Source: Rhytidiadelphus loreus | Taxonomy: Eukaryota > Streptophyta > Bryopsida > Hypnales > Hylocomiaceae | Assembly (NCBI GenBank): GCA_947034895.1 | Contig: OX344764.1 | Location: 18,042,001-18,106,000 of the forward strand | Direction: 5' to 3' | Length of the DNA stretch: 64,000 nucleotides | Shown: piece after piece, positions 24,101 to 36,759 of the stretch | How positions within the stretch are numbered: the first letter of the stretch is position 1 | Layout: the number at the start of each line of letters is the position of its first letter | Program-made: the position numbers and the translations under genes | The notes under the pieces: generated by a model | Seen by the model: the letters and a program-made list of their open reading frames with translations, nothing else | Told to the model about the DNA's origin: nothing | Databases searched by the model: none

Positions 24101-25478
24101 AAGTGCTATGAAACACGCCTTGAGTTTCAATGCAAATGTCCATCCAGGTGGCTGTGAAACGTCTTGACAAATTGAGTCCCCGTGATGACGAATTCGTGAA
24201 TGAGGTGAACACAATCGGTTGCATCCGCCACATCAATCTGGTGAAGCTTCATGGGTATTGCTCCTCTTCCACTCATAAGCTCCTCGTCTATGAGTTCGTC
24301 GCCAACAGCTCCCTTGACAAACTCCTCTTCCGTCGCAATGCCGAGTCCGATTCCCCAATTTTGGAATGGCGCACCCGATTCCAGATCGCCCTCCAAACCG
24401 CTCGTGGCTTAGCCTACCTCCATGAAGACGTGCGGGACCAACACATCATCCACTGCGACATCAAGCCCGAGAATATCCTCCTAGACTCAAAGATGATGGC
24501 GAAGGTTGCCGACTTTGGCTCGTCCCGCATCTTGAACCGCGAGCAAACAAGGACCATGACAAAGCACATCATGGGGACAACGGGGTACTTGGCGCCCGAG
24601 TGGACCTCGGAGAATACACCCATCACAGCGAAGATTGATGTGTTTAGCTTCGGAATGGTATTGTTGGAAGTTGTGAGTGGGAGAAGGAACTTGAGGCCGT
24701 ATTGGATACATGACGAGGAGATTCACGACTCGCAGATGGAGTGTCGGTATTTCCCGCAGTGGGCGTTTCCAAAAGTGGAGACAGAAGATTTTTTGGAGTT
24801 GCAGGGGATTGTGGACGCTAAGCAGGTAATTAAAATGCATCTAGACGCTTTTAGGGTTTGGGATGACAGTTTTAAGGGAGCCTCTTCTGAAATATTGAGA
24901 GCAACTGTAGTGCAAAGTTTGAACTGAACTGGGGAATTTGATCTGACAAATGGAATGGCTTCAGGATTCAGCGACTTCTCTTGCAACAGGGTGAGTGGCG
25001 GATAGTAATTTTATCACAAACTTTGTGCACAACATGGGAATTTGAACTAACCGACAATTGGAAATGGCTTTAGGGTTTTAAGAGTTTTAGGGTTTAGCAA
25101 CTTCTGAATTACTGATACAACTACAAATATTTGCGAACTGCCTAGTGAATTGAGAGTTGGGCGATTCTTATGGAAATTTTATCTTGTAGATGAAGCGAGC
25201 GTTGCTAGTGGCGTTTTGGTGTATCAATGAAAATCCAAATCAATGGCCAACAATGTTGAAAGTTGTGCAGTTGTTGGAGGGGAACATTCCGATTGAACAT
25301 GCCGAGGTCGAGGTTTTTTTATGACATGGAGTTGAGTAGTTTGATTTCAACAATGCAATCCAATTCTTCACGAGATTCAGATGTTGTGATGAGTAGTCTT
25401 ACGAATCATCGTGTGGCTAGTACTATTTCAAGGGGTGTTCCTTTTGAAGGGTCCGTTTTCTCGGCAAATGAGGAATAG
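21111..25478 (+). pseudogene. G-type lectin S-receptor-like kinase, decayed copy
   Basis: Exons equivalent to the intact copy at 45160: 21111-21476 (signal peptide and first part of the B-lectin domain), 22222-23442 (rest of B-lectin, EGF-like, PAN, membrane segment, Gly-rich loop), 24148-24825 (kinase core) and 25190-25324 plus a frame-shifted tail to 25478. Lesions: an in-frame TGA at 22990-22992 where the paralog has TTA (Leu), just before the PAN cysteines; 7 codons lost and Asp and Arg introduced in the membrane segment; DFGLS changed to DFGSS; a 15-nt deletion (VVDGR) near 24796; PNKRPTM changed to PNQWPTM, losing the subdomain XI Arg; and a net 5-nt deletion near 25295 that shifts the tail. 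Splice sites are intact. At best a secreted lectin/EGF fragment could be made. Confidence 0.85.
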
Positions 25479-25499
25479 AGCATTTACATTGTTTGGTTA

Positions 25500-26123
25500 A
25501 ATAATGAATATTTAAAGTGTTCAAAATAAGTATACCCATAATTTATCTTAGACTCTTGTGAATTATAGAGGTTGTAAATTTTTAGGCAAGGATTTTTGAG
25601 GGTCAATCTTAGAAATGGATCATAATTAGATGAAGTTATCTTATTTTATATTGCATCTTTGGATCTTTGGAGTTTTGGCTTACTTGTTTGCTTGCAATTA
25701 CAAAAGAGGTTGCACCATCGACAAGTACTTTTGAGTGTTGAAATACATTTATGAAACTTTTCATTGTTACATTGTAGTGAAAAGTTGTTTGAAGACTTTC
25801 TAGAATTAGGTGTATGTGATTGAAGCAATAGTTCAAGATTAAAAGGAGTGAATGTTTTTAGATGGTCAACATTTGTTGAAATTTTTTTAGAACCTACACC
25901 CGTAAGAAATTCTTTGAAGAGACTTAAAGCTTTGTTCTCTTTTACTAGATTTGTGTGATTTTGATTATGCTATTACAATGTGACATTTATATTATTGATG
26001 GAAGATGACAACATGTTGGTAACCATAGTCTTTTGTAGTGTCACGTTTAATTTAATATAGTAATTAGGGTGTAATTATAGAACTTGTGATTGATCAAATT
26101 GAAAATTAAATCAAGCAAGTTAC
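25500..26123. other. 3' flank of the pseudogene, paralogous to 50580-51205
   Basis: Alignable with the downstream region of the intact receptor kinase. No coding sequence seen. Confidence 0.6.
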
Positions 26124-27045
26124 TTAATCCCTTAAGTTACTTAACTATGTTTTCACCAAGAACACTCCCAAACTGCCATTTCTAGTACAAGTACCAAATT
26201 TTTGAATTTTTTGTTAACACATATAATTGTAGGATCTTCTATTATGCTGACTTGAGAACATGTGGTAAAAATTTCAGAATTTCCACCTCATGGATTGCAA
26301 GATATAAGCATTCAAATTCATTGAAATCATTTTTTTGGTTCTGCGAAAAATAGGGCAACTCTACTTCACAAGCTTACTTTTCTATGAAGAAATGTCCAAA
26401 ATGATGGTGCTTATTTGAATTATTTTTCATAGACAAGTTGATTACATGCTTAAAATTGTTTACATCATTTGAAATTTTACAACATATAGGAAAAAAATAG
26501 TAAGTAGAAAGAAGTTGATAATGATTCAAAATACAAAATTGTTAAGAATTTAGTTATGGAATTGAAAAATGTCAATTCCAATAGTTTCAATGTTATAATA
26601 AACAATCTACATCCTATGGATTGATTTTTTTCAAGAAATATTGAAAATTGAATAAGATAAAGAACTTCAAAGTTTATTTTAGAGTAGAGAATCATGCATG
26701 CAAATTAAAACTCCTCGTAACTTTTGAGTCATTGCTCAAAATAGAATGATTCAAAGCTTTCCACATATATATAACTCTAGAAAACCAGTTTTAAATTTTT
26801 GTTTCTAAAAAAAAGATTTTTTTTAATTTACTCAAGACTACTCATCTAGGGAAAAAAGTAACCTATTAGGCCATAATTTTTTTATTCGTATTTCCAAATG
26901 TTATGAAATTTAGTGCATGTGAAAGATATTCTTTGTTCCCACCTTCTATTAAAATTTCACCCTAAAATATGCAAATCTCCAATCACACATACATGTCCAA
27001 AATTTCTATGTTGCCAAAAAATACATGTTGGTCTTTTAGGGTTAA
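26124..27045 (-). mobile_element. TTAA-flanked TIR element, family A, with paralogous empty site (922 bp)
   Basis: Starts TTAA-TCCCTTAAGTTAC and ends GGTCTTTTAGGG-TTAA, in the same reverse orientation as 9676-10568. It interrupts the segmental duplication. The flanks CAAGCAAGTTAC and TTCAACAAAC are contiguous in copy 2 as CAAGCAAGTTGC-ACAA-TGTCAACAAAC (about 51194-51220). The empty site thus has a single 4-bp slot where the filled site has TTAA on both sides. Noncoding. Confidence 0.85.
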
Positions 27046-27432
27046 TTCAACAAACATTAAAATTGTAACAATATGAGTTAATACCATATCACACAAAAAG
27101 AAGAAGAGAGGCAATGGATTAATGTACAAAAGGCTGAAAAAATTTAGTTCACAATGTACAAGCTTTGTTGATATAGTATAAGTGAGAGGGGTATGGTAAC
27201 AAGTAATTATAGTACCATTTGAGAGCTACAACATAATTTTTTTGGCTTTCAACAATAGTTGAAGTAATTGTAAATAATGTTGTCATCTCTAATTGCAATA
27301 AAATATATAGTCAGTCTATAAGACAAAAGTACAACATATAGTTGACTAGGGCAAGAAATATATATATAAATGATTAATTGTATACACCTTAAAATATATA
27401 GAAGGTATTCATATCAAAGGTACACATACCTC

Positions 27433-27830
27433 ATAGATTCTACCATGTTGAAAGCTGACAACACCAATATGGGTTTTGTTGATAGTGGTGCACTTCCAAT
27501 TCCTTTGATGTCTACTTCATCAACTTCAAGTTCTATGTTCTCTACATCATCAACAATTTTTGAAGGAACATAATTAGGGACTTCTTCGATTTCTATTAAC
27601 TCCACAAGTTTTCTTTGGGCATCACTCAATGAATCAATATCAGAGGAACATAAACCTCGACCACCGTTGAGTAACTCATCAGGTTACTTCTACTCATAGC
27701 CAATGTCATCATTGCTTGATAATGATACCCTTGGGTCAATTGCTTTCTCCTTCTCCTTTTACTTATACTGCTTGATTATTTCATATCTGGCTCCTTTCTC
27801 CAATGAGTCACTTGATGATTGCATCTTCTT
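27433..27830 (-). pseudogene. Coding-like fragment with stop codons, unknown family
   Basis: On the minus strand a protein-like stretch (LSDAQRKLVELIEIEEVPNY, then IVDDVENIELEVDEVDIKG) ends at a donor-like ATGAG|GTATGTG at 27432. Read upstream in the same frame it hits stops (KQYK*, YE*). The acidic, coding-like composition suggests a decayed exon of a gene or transposon. I do not recognise the family. It abuts the right breakpoint of the segmental duplication. Confidence 0.4.
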
Positions 27831-28211
27831 CTAAAGCCTATCACGTTGTATGTCTATATTTGTTTGTGAAGGATTATCATTGTGCAATTTGTCTAATGCA
27901 TGTGCTCAATACCTACAAAGGTTTACATTCAACTAACCTATCTACATTGTTCAGCATCACCATCTTTTCCTCGTGCTTCATCTACAATGTGTTGTACATA
28001 AACAACGTCTAGATTGATGCAATTTCCAAGATAATAACTTCAATGCCCACAAAACTTGTTTCCAAAGCGCTTCAATGTGCGGTGATGGTTTCCCACTTCA
28101 AATATAAAATATATAAAAATTGAGATTTGAATCTATTGAAATCTACCTCTCATAGCTTCAAATGCATTTTTTACTTGTTTTTTGAGTTTTCAATTAAGAA
28201 GTGAATCTCTT

Positions 28212-28357
28212 TATATACATAGGGGGTGGTAGGATGTTGAACAAACCATATGGGATATGTTAATTTGACTTCACTATGAGTTCTCAAGGTTCTATTAATT
28301 TCAATTAACATATCCCACATGGATTGTTCTACTTGTTACCACCCCATGTGTATATAG
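28212..28357. mobile_element. Foldback element (~146-bp palindrome)
   Basis: The left arm, TATATACATAGGGGGTGGTA then CCATATGGGATATGTTAAT, pairs with the right arm, ATTAACATATCCCACATGG then TACCACCCCATGTGTATATA, with a few mismatches around a loop of about 30 nt. No target-site duplication was identified with confidence. Confidence 0.6.
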
Positions 28358-31300
28358 TGCGTTTATCTTCCAACAAGAAAATTCAAAATAAGATGATAAA
28401 TTCATTTATTTCTATTTTTGAACTATAAAAAAATGCTTGCTTGTGTTACATTTATTCAAATAAAATAATCAAAATGCATTTGAATTCTTGTGAACGCCAA
28501 TTGGGATTGGTACACTAAAGATGATATTTAGTGTTGAGTGACATTTAGTGTTTTTACCCCCCTACTAGCTACAACACTAAATCTGAACTTGTCCACAATT
28601 AGTGTTAGACTTGAATGTGCCGGCTGCAAACTTCAGAGCCTTGTAACTTTTGCAAAAATTCTTCAAATAAGGAAAATGAGATTGTGGAGATGGATAGTGT
28701 AATCTTGAACCCATCATGACAAATATTTGAGCCCATCATGCAAATCTTGGCTCAATTAGTGAGTTGAGAAGGTCATTGCCACTTAAATTTTTGCATTGTG
28801 AAGCGGCCTCTTTTGGGGTTCATTTTTTTCCTAATGAGTGAGTTTTTATTTTATTTTACATCTTATTGTTAGGTTTTATAGGTCATTATTTATAAAAGAA
28901 GTATTAAACCATAATAGGTGAAGTACTTACCAACATAGCATTTTGTCCATAAAATCTTGGAGTACCTAAATACTCCAAGCAGGCAGGCACTATCTCACTT
29001 GTAGATAGGTTAGATACCCTAGAGATAATAAAAGTTTGAATTTGTAGAATCCATTGTAAATACCTTCCCAAACTATGACCAACATCCAACCCTAAGAGTA
29101 CATGTGACAAGTCTTGGATAAAATAAAAGTTAGATTTTCATAGCTGTAACTTCCCTTTTAAGCTTAGAGTAAGGAACAAAAACCAAAGTTATTAGTCATT
29201 CCAAAAACAAGGTAGAAGTGAAGATTTCTAGCAACATGAAGAGAAGAGCATCCAACAATAAAAAGAGGAGTTTTAAGAATATAAATATGCCAAGAGTCTA
29301 ATAGTGTTGCCGGTTTGCCAAGATTTCACACCAATCAAAAGATTCACAAATCACCTAATTTTGTAGAAGGTACTAAACAATGAACTTTCTTGAAACAAGT
29401 GCAAAGTAATAATATGAGAAAATTTTAAGCAAAAGTCAAGAAAATGTTTGAGTTATTTAGGTACCTTAGTAGATTTGAAGATGATTTATGCAAGATAATT
29501 GAAGAACATTAGAGAACCTTTGGTGGACCCTTGAGAATCCATTAAGATAGTTGATAGCTTGATGTAGGTCTTTTAGGTTTTGACAATGTGCTTGGCTCAA
29601 AAGTTGTACCACAAAATGAGACCGAAGTAGATGAAGCCTTGAATAAACATAAAATACCATCCATAGTTGAATTCCAAATACATATATCGTCAATCTACCA
29701 ATTCACAAAAACTACATCAAAAAAATGAAAAAATGTTGTAGGTGCACCAAATACCACTTACCTAAATTGATGCTTCTTGTACACATATTCTTGCACCCAA
29801 ATTCTAAATTAGTGTAGTATATTTTCCGGAATCTAATCTTTATTCAACTAAATCCAAGTTTGAACACCAAGGAATGAACTATATAAGGTTAGCGTAGTGT
29901 ATTCAAAAGTCACAATGTACTAGTTTATTAGATTAAAAGGTTTATTTACTCTTATTCCCACTAAAACCCATGATACGACTCATGCTGTCCGTTAATAGAT
30001 GCTATTGACTAATGTATGCAGTCACAGTTCTATCTAGTGTGCTGCTGGCTTGTGACAATAGTTCTGGGACAATAGTTCAATGTGGACTGACTTGTGTATG
30101 GATGCAATGCAGGACTTAGACTTTAGTACAGTTCACTATAGTACTTTGAAAATAGTACAAATATATGTATTTAATATTTCAAAATAATAGAGTTAAAGAT
30201 TGGAAAGGCTTACAATAAGTCACCCCAAGGCTCTAGGACAATATGGCCAGTATCAGAAGTTAGTACGACCTACAACCCCAAAATCACAATAAGTCAAGCA
30301 AGATACTTACTGATTTACTAATAACTCACTAGTAACCTCACCCTTACTCCACCAATGAACCTAAACACTCTCCCCTTAATGTTATCTCTTTTATTGGACA
30401 ATAGGTCTACCATGCATGAGAAGTCTCTTTCCTTTCTAACCTTCTTTTTAAAATACTTAAAACAAGTCCCTATTACTCACACCTATAATCTAGACTTATA
30501 ACCAAATCCTAAGTTACCCTAATCTAAACCCTAAGACTCTAAACCTTACTAGTAAGACAATATGGTCTTTTGATTATTCAATTATAACTTAATTATTTAA
30601 AAGATTAAAATAAGTTTCCTAAATTCCAATTCTTTAAATTACCAAAATTTAAGTTAAGTTTTAAATGTAAACTCAATTTCTTAAATCAAAACTTAAATCA
30701 TTTACAAACGACAATAGGTTCCTTTTTAATTTATATCAATTGGGTATTTTTGAAAATTAATAACTTTTTACTGTAGATTTTGATTACTGTAATTTCAAAA
30801 CCAATAGATAAAATATTCTATAATCTATGATAAATAATCAAAACTTAGCTAGATATTTTGTAATATGAATTTAAAGTATAAGGGCAAATACCCTCAATTT
30901 ATCACTGAATCCCTAATTGTGTAACAATGACTTTTAACTGTAAGAATTGGTCATATTTGGAAATTGATAACTTGTAATGAACACAATAATTTCAATAATT
31001 TTAAGTTACAGCAGCCCAAATATTCTCTATTTTATTATATATAATCAAATTTTAATAAATTGAATTATTATAAAAATTCAAAATGCGAACTAAAACTCCT
31101 AAATTTACAGCTAAATCTCTAACTTAAACTTGAGACAAGAGGTCATTAGCTGTAAAAATTGGACAAATTCAGAAATCAATCACTTTGACACACGATGTAC
31201 AAAATCAGTAAATTAAAGTCCATTAAGAACCTTATTCTATAATGTGTCACCAGATTTCAATAACTAATAAAAAAAATTTATATTAATAACTTCAAATCAT

Positions 31301-33426
31301 GAAGACCAAAATCTTAAAGTACACAGCACCCAACATCTTCAATTATGTGACAATAAGTCCTCTGGCTGTAAAACTTGGTCAGATTTTAAAATGCATAACT
31401 TTTACATACAATGACCAAATTCAGTATTCTAAACACGATTAGAGAATCTTTACTATAATAAATCACAAAACATCATAATTGAATTAAATAAACAGAAATA
31501 ATAGTTTAAAAACACAAGACGAAATGCCTGATTTGTGCACCCTCCCAGCACTTCAATTACACCCAACAAACCAATCAGCAATGTGGCCACAGTTTACCCG
31601 ATCATTCCAACCAGCAGCATCAACTCTCCCAATTTCTCACACTCTGATCCTTTCCGATCGTGCCAATTAAAAAAAAACAGAGTCCACAGTGCAAGTTTGA
31701 AACGGGCAGTCGGTAGAGAGGACCCGAACTCCCACTCATCGCAATCCGCTGCAACTTTGAATGCGGCAAATTTTGTCTTTCCGTGCAATTGCGAACTGCA
31801 CTCTCCACCGGCACTCAGGATTAAGCGACCTCAGACTCGACACAATTCACAGTGTATAAACCAAAATTATGCGCACAATTACCCCACAACCAGCACAATT
31901 TGAAACAACACTTTTATTACACCGGCAAATAGCAGCATTGAAACAACACATCAACAGTGCAAGTACAGCGCAATGAAAGTTATACAACACTGGGAGAATT
32001 CTACAATCTGCACTTTTGGGAGGAGGAGAATGAGAGGAAGAAAAGGGAATTTAAATTCAGGAAGGGGGAGGAGATCGGAAGCGGGAAGAGTTGCATACGC
32101 ACCGCTTTGAGATCGAATCTCCCCAAATCCCTAATTTGATTTTTTTTTATCTTTTTCTCTTTTCTTCCTTATCATTCTCTTTCTCTTTCTTTAACTTTTT
32201 GCTTCTTGTCCTTTTAACTACTGTTTTGACTATCTACCAAAATATCTTTTAACTTTTTGGAACTTTTAGTGCACTTTGGACTACTTTAACACTAAATACT
32301 CAAAATATATATAAATAATATAGAAAATGTCATAGAAAATCGAAAAAGTTCTATAAAAAACAAATAAGCTAGACTACAATTAGCAATAGCAGATATGTTA
32401 ATGGCAATATCACGAACTCCACTTCAAAATCTCCAATGGAAGTTATACCAAAGCCAAAAAACATCCAATGAATAAAAAAACTAAGTCACAAGACTAATCA
32501 TGAAGATCAATTCATACAAAGGCAACTGCCTAGCAAAAACAAGGTCATGTAAAAAAAAGGGTCCTTTGTTACACTAAGTCATCAAAGACGATACTACCCA
32601 TTGCTCTTTTTTGAATGGCGTTTGAAGCAATGTGCCAAGAAAGCGAACTCAAGCAAACATATATATGCTAAACTAATAAGTAAAAGGTGACAAACACAAT
32701 GAGCAAGCTCTCAATTTGGCGGTAGTGCACACCTTTCATTCAAACATAAGAATCGTTGCAATTCCTTTCTATGAAGTTGCATAATTCATGGGAGCTCATG
32801 AAATCAGAAGGGGGTTGGAAGAAGTTTAGACACTCTATGTGAGCTTGGACGCTTCTTCTTGTTTCCATTAGACTTAGTAAAGATCCCACAGCTACGTATT
32901 CGCTTTGTTTTAGGTCTTTGTACTTGATGTAGCTTGCCACTAGAGTTGCTCATGTGGTGGCCATTGCTTTTCTAGAGATTCTTAGAGTGATTTTTTAAAT
33001 ATTAAACCCCTCTTTCCATGCGTCTAAGCCTAGGTCTAAGCCCTTGAGCTTTGCATTTGAGAAAATCAAGGGCTAAAGGTTGGAGGGGTTGTTGGAGGCC
33101 TAGTTAAAGAACGCGGGCCACTGGAACCCTAAAATAGTATAGGGATTTTTTTTTAAATTTAGATACATTTTATGAATGATTTTCATTTACTATTCTATTC
33201 TTCATTGTAATTTACACCTTTGGTAAAAAGAATTATAATTTTGGAGTATATTTTATAATTGATATGAATTTTCTTTACAATCACTTCAAAAAATCATAGT
33301 AATTTCAAAATTTCACCAAAATTTATGAAAAATTCATGATTTGTAGTAGGCACGTGGTTTCATGTACTAATATTGAGTGCGATAGGTTAAATAAGATTCT
33401 ATGGTCATGGATCCAATGTTTCAGGG
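28358..33426. other. Intergenic, no gene recognised
   Basis: About 5 kb. AT-rich up to about 31500, with a higher-GC patch at 31535-32130. The patch includes a 122-codon plus-strand frame (31535-31903) rich in Ser, Asn and Pro that matches nothing I know. The remainder has only short frames. It may be degraded retroelement or gene remnants, but I cannot show that. Confidence 0.45.
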
Positions 33427-33976
33427 TTAACCCCTAAGTGACCAATCAACCATTTTCTCTGTTGCTTCCCTTTTTATTTACGAACTGCCCAAGATGAAAA
33501 AAATATTTAATTAAAAATTAAAAATATTTCCAAATAGGAAATCCAGTCCACTTTCCAACCTAATTTGAATCATGTCAACCTGAGTTAAACTCCACCAAGG
33601 AAATTTTTTCAAAGATAAAGACATCAATACTGTCCATGTTATGAATTTATTATTTTGGAAAAGTAATTTTGTTCTCTCTTTTGAAAAAAATTCTTTTAAG
33701 AAAATGTAAAATATAATGTTTGGTCTTAACCAAACATACCAAATTTCAAATTCTAAAAATAAAATTTGTAATTTTGATAAAATTTTGAAGTTGAATGCTT
33801 CTAAATTCATTACATGAAGGTCTCAAATTATTTTTGGAAATTTAACCATAAGGATAATTTCAAAACATTATGCTTTTCATTTCCTCTATTGGATCAAACT
33901 TCATTGAAAATAAAGAGGTCACATATTATAACGCATCTACATTTTGTCCAATTCTCCTATGTCATTTAGGGATTAA
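33427..33976. mobile_element. TTAA-flanked TIR element, family C (550 bp)
   Basis: Left end TTAA-CCCCTAAGTGACC and right end TATGTCATTTAGGGA-TTAA, inverted over about 12 bp with mismatches. The interior differs from families A and B and is noncoding. Same TTAA plus CCCCTAA/TTAGGG signature as the other families. Confidence 0.6.
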
Positions 33977-34796
33977 ACGACATAAGGATGAAATGGGGGT
34001 AGCCCAAGGGAATCTAAGCCATAATTTATAGCCAAGGCATCACTACTCCCAAGCACCCATGATGTAAAAATATGAAGGAAGGTTAAAAGAACCAGGGCAT
34101 TAAGCTTGAACATAACATTGTATAACAAGGCAATGGTCCTCTCTATGCTAGGAAAGTATTATGCCTCCCTAAATGCCTAGGAGAGACTTCTAGTACTAGA
34201 ATAATTCAACAATTGGGGTTGGTTGAGGAGTCATATAAGATAATTTTGTTCACTATAAGGACCCCTTTTCAAGGATGAAAAATACATGTTATGAACTAGC
34301 TTGTTGTCAACCTGGACCAACATGATGTTAGGAAAAAACATAGATAAGTTAGGAAATGCCAAATAAAGTTAGGGGTTATATGAGATTTCTTTCTAGTCCA
34401 TCTTCTAGCAATTTACCCTCATCTTTATCCAATTTTCACTCTTCTTTATCTCTTTTTGCACATCTTTTAAGTTATATGTAGAGAGAGTATGGTGAGCTAA
34501 CCGCTGATTTGAACAAACTAGGGATCAAGGGAATGGTTCAAACACCAAACAAAGTATTGGACTGTTTGTTACTATTCATAAATTGTCTCGAGACTTGAGT
34601 GGGTCAAAATTTATGAAGTCATCAACTACCGTCAATTTTGCGTCTCATTCAACTTCCCTACCAGCTGGGCTGATGGCTCAACTTCTATGGGGGCAGGGTG
34701 AACTGCCCCCCTATTGTCCCTAAGGGAAAACGTTGAAATTTTTTATTTGCCACGCATGACAAAATTTGCAAATTTTGAATTCTTATTTGCAATCAG

Positions 34797-35189
34797 CATT
34801 AGAGAAAAAATGAGGCCTCCGGAGGGCTGCTTCAGCAGCAATTGAACTACCCTCCCATCTCTTTTTTGGCAATTTTTATTTTCCGGTAACACCCCCCCCC
34901 CTAAAATCACTCACCTCAAATCTACAGTTTTCAATGCTACCAGTGGCACAGGAACCTGGTTTTACATTTTTTTTTTCTCAAAAAAAATAAAAAAATTTAG
35001 TCGCAGAAAAAGAAAACTGAAAATAAATAAATAAATAAATTTTAGTTGTCAGGGCTGACTGCTCCAGCGATATTCACCCAAGCTAACTTTTCTCTACAGC
35101 TAGATTCCGACGAGGGACTACTTTGAAAACAATAGCCTTGTTTGGTCACTCCAGAGCAACCCTCTGGAGGCCTCATTTTTTCTCTAATG
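34797..35189. mobile_element. CATTAG...CTAATG TIR element, family G (393 bp)
   Basis: Ends CATTAGAGAAAAAATGAGGC and GCCTCATTTTTTCTCTAATG are exact inverted copies, and the TIR extends to about 30 bp (CTCCGGAGGG/CCCTCTGGAG). The interior has a C-run and an AATA run. No target-site duplication detected. Confidence 0.7.
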
Positions 35190-35665
35190 AGACCCCAAAT
35201 TAGATATGGGAGGTGTACAAGGTAAATTAATCAAGCAAAAAATAGAGGGTCTTTTATTTTACATGCACACCTCGAATGATTTCAATGGGTCGAGCAAGGG
35301 GTCAAGTCACCCCGACCCTTCTCTGTGCCCTAGCATGACACTAGCCCCTTTAGTTATCAAATGGCCAAAGTGGTGATTTTTTTTTAGGGATAGAACCCTT
35401 TTCTTTTTTTCTACCTCAAGTAGCGACCCCACAGTGAATGTAACTTAATTTGATTATATTTGGATGAATAAGATCTAAATTGACATCATAGATATTTGTG
35501 AATATATTTAATTTTAATTTTTTTAAAGTAAATAATTAATGTAAACTTAGGTTACGACCATTTTTTTTAATTTACTTTTTGAATAAGTACTTGTTTGTTA
35601 AAAGTATAGAGACTACAAATAAAAGAAGGAAGGAAGGAATAGAGACTAAAATTTGAAAAGCTTGT

Positions 35666-36594
35666 TTAACCCCTAAAGTCCCATTGTCCCCTCAGGGACA
35701 ATTTGGAATTCGGGTAGGTTCCTATGGGCTGAAATTTTACCCTAATTTTTTGAAACTTTTTTTGAAGATAAAAAATCTGATAAGCTTTGTACGAATTTGT
35801 ATATAATTTTTATTTCAATCGGTGCCCGGACGCAAAAGTTATACCACAAAAAGCCTGAAACTGAACTCGGCGGGCAGCACAAAAAATATTGCAAAAATTC
35901 AAAATAAATTTAAAAAAAAAAAATTCTCAAAGATAATGTTTTTGTCTACATCTAAAGCTTTGATTCATTCCACTTTGATTAGTGATGTGAAAGTTATGAA
36001 CAATCTTATTTTTCGGGCAATCTAAGCATCTTTTTGGAAAAAAACACTTGTAGGAATCATCTCATAATGCAATTTTCAAATTTTTTTTCTTGAAAGGGTT
36101 TAATTTTCTTGTTAGAACAATCTCACTGTTGGGAATATTGTATTTCAATCCCATCTAAGAGCTATTATAAATTTAGTTTTTCTTTCAATCTTGAACCTAC
36201 TTCTACTTGACAATTTTTTGAAGTATGAAAGTCAAGTTGTTATTTTTTGAATTTTTTTTCCTAGACTCCCAATTCAATTCTTCAACACAATAAATTTTAA
36301 ATTCAAACTCCACAGTGTAATTTTTTTTCCACAAATAGAGATCTAAGTCATCTAAAATTGCAGTCCGCTGTTCAAAAAAACTTGTTTTTTCAACTTTGAA
36401 TGCACATATCTCTCAATTTGTACGGTCAAACTTCATGAAATTTTTACCACATGATCTAAAACAAGTAAAGTTTAAGATCCTACGGTTCAATTCCAAAAAA
36501 AGTTTTTGTTTTTGTTTTTTTGGACTAACGCAGTAGAAATGGCAGTTTTGAGTGTTTTTTGACCGAAAAATGACCTTGGGACTTCAGGGGTTAA
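35666..36594 (+). mobile_element. TTAA-flanked TIR element, family B, best-preserved copy (929 bp)
   Basis: Begins TTAA-CCCCTAAAGTCCCATT and ends CCTTGGGACTTCAGGGG-TTAA; the inner 14 bp are inverted with one mismatch. The interior is noncoding and AT-rich. The copies at 7106-7681 (reverse) and 7752-8915 (same direction) match it at both ends. TTAA on both sides and CCCC/GGGG termini fit a piggyBac-type non-autonomous element. Confidence 0.8.
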
Positions 36595-36603
36595 GGGTTC
36601 AAA

Positions 36604-36751
36604 CACTAGTAGAAACACCACTCTTGTAGATTAAAAAAAAAGATGCAGGAGATGATCTCACATGACTAACTAGACTAGGTGTGGGTCTTTGGGGGCATTA
36701 AATATCTCTCGTGGGCTAGACTAGTCTACATGGGTAATGTTTTTACTAGTG
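36604..36751. mobile_element. CACTA-type MITE (148 bp)
   Basis: Left end CACTAGTAGAAACACC and right end ATGTTTTTACTAGTG are inverted. Flanking triplets AAA and AAG differ by one base. It is squeezed between a family B and a family A element with fewer than 10 bp on either side. Confidence 0.65.
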
Positions 36752-36759
36752 AAGCTAAC

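Larger units (their letters stand above)
17360..27432 (+). repeat. Segmental duplication, copy 1
   Basis: Collinear with 42630-51590 from about TTTTAGAATGAATG on the left to ACACATACCTCATA on the right. The block holds the decayed lectin receptor kinase, its upstream region, and sequence equivalent to the 3' flank of the starch synthase gene. Copy 1 carries insertions missing from copy 2: a CACTA-like fragment near 17411-17455, the 18189-18414 foldback with surrounding DNA, an 86-bp tandem duplication and the family A element 26124-27045. Confidence 0.9.

Noticed and set aside
31535..31903. 122-codon frame in the GC-richer patch
   Set aside because: Composition is biased to Ser/Asn/Pro, with no motif, splice support or second copy; kept only as an unexplained patch.
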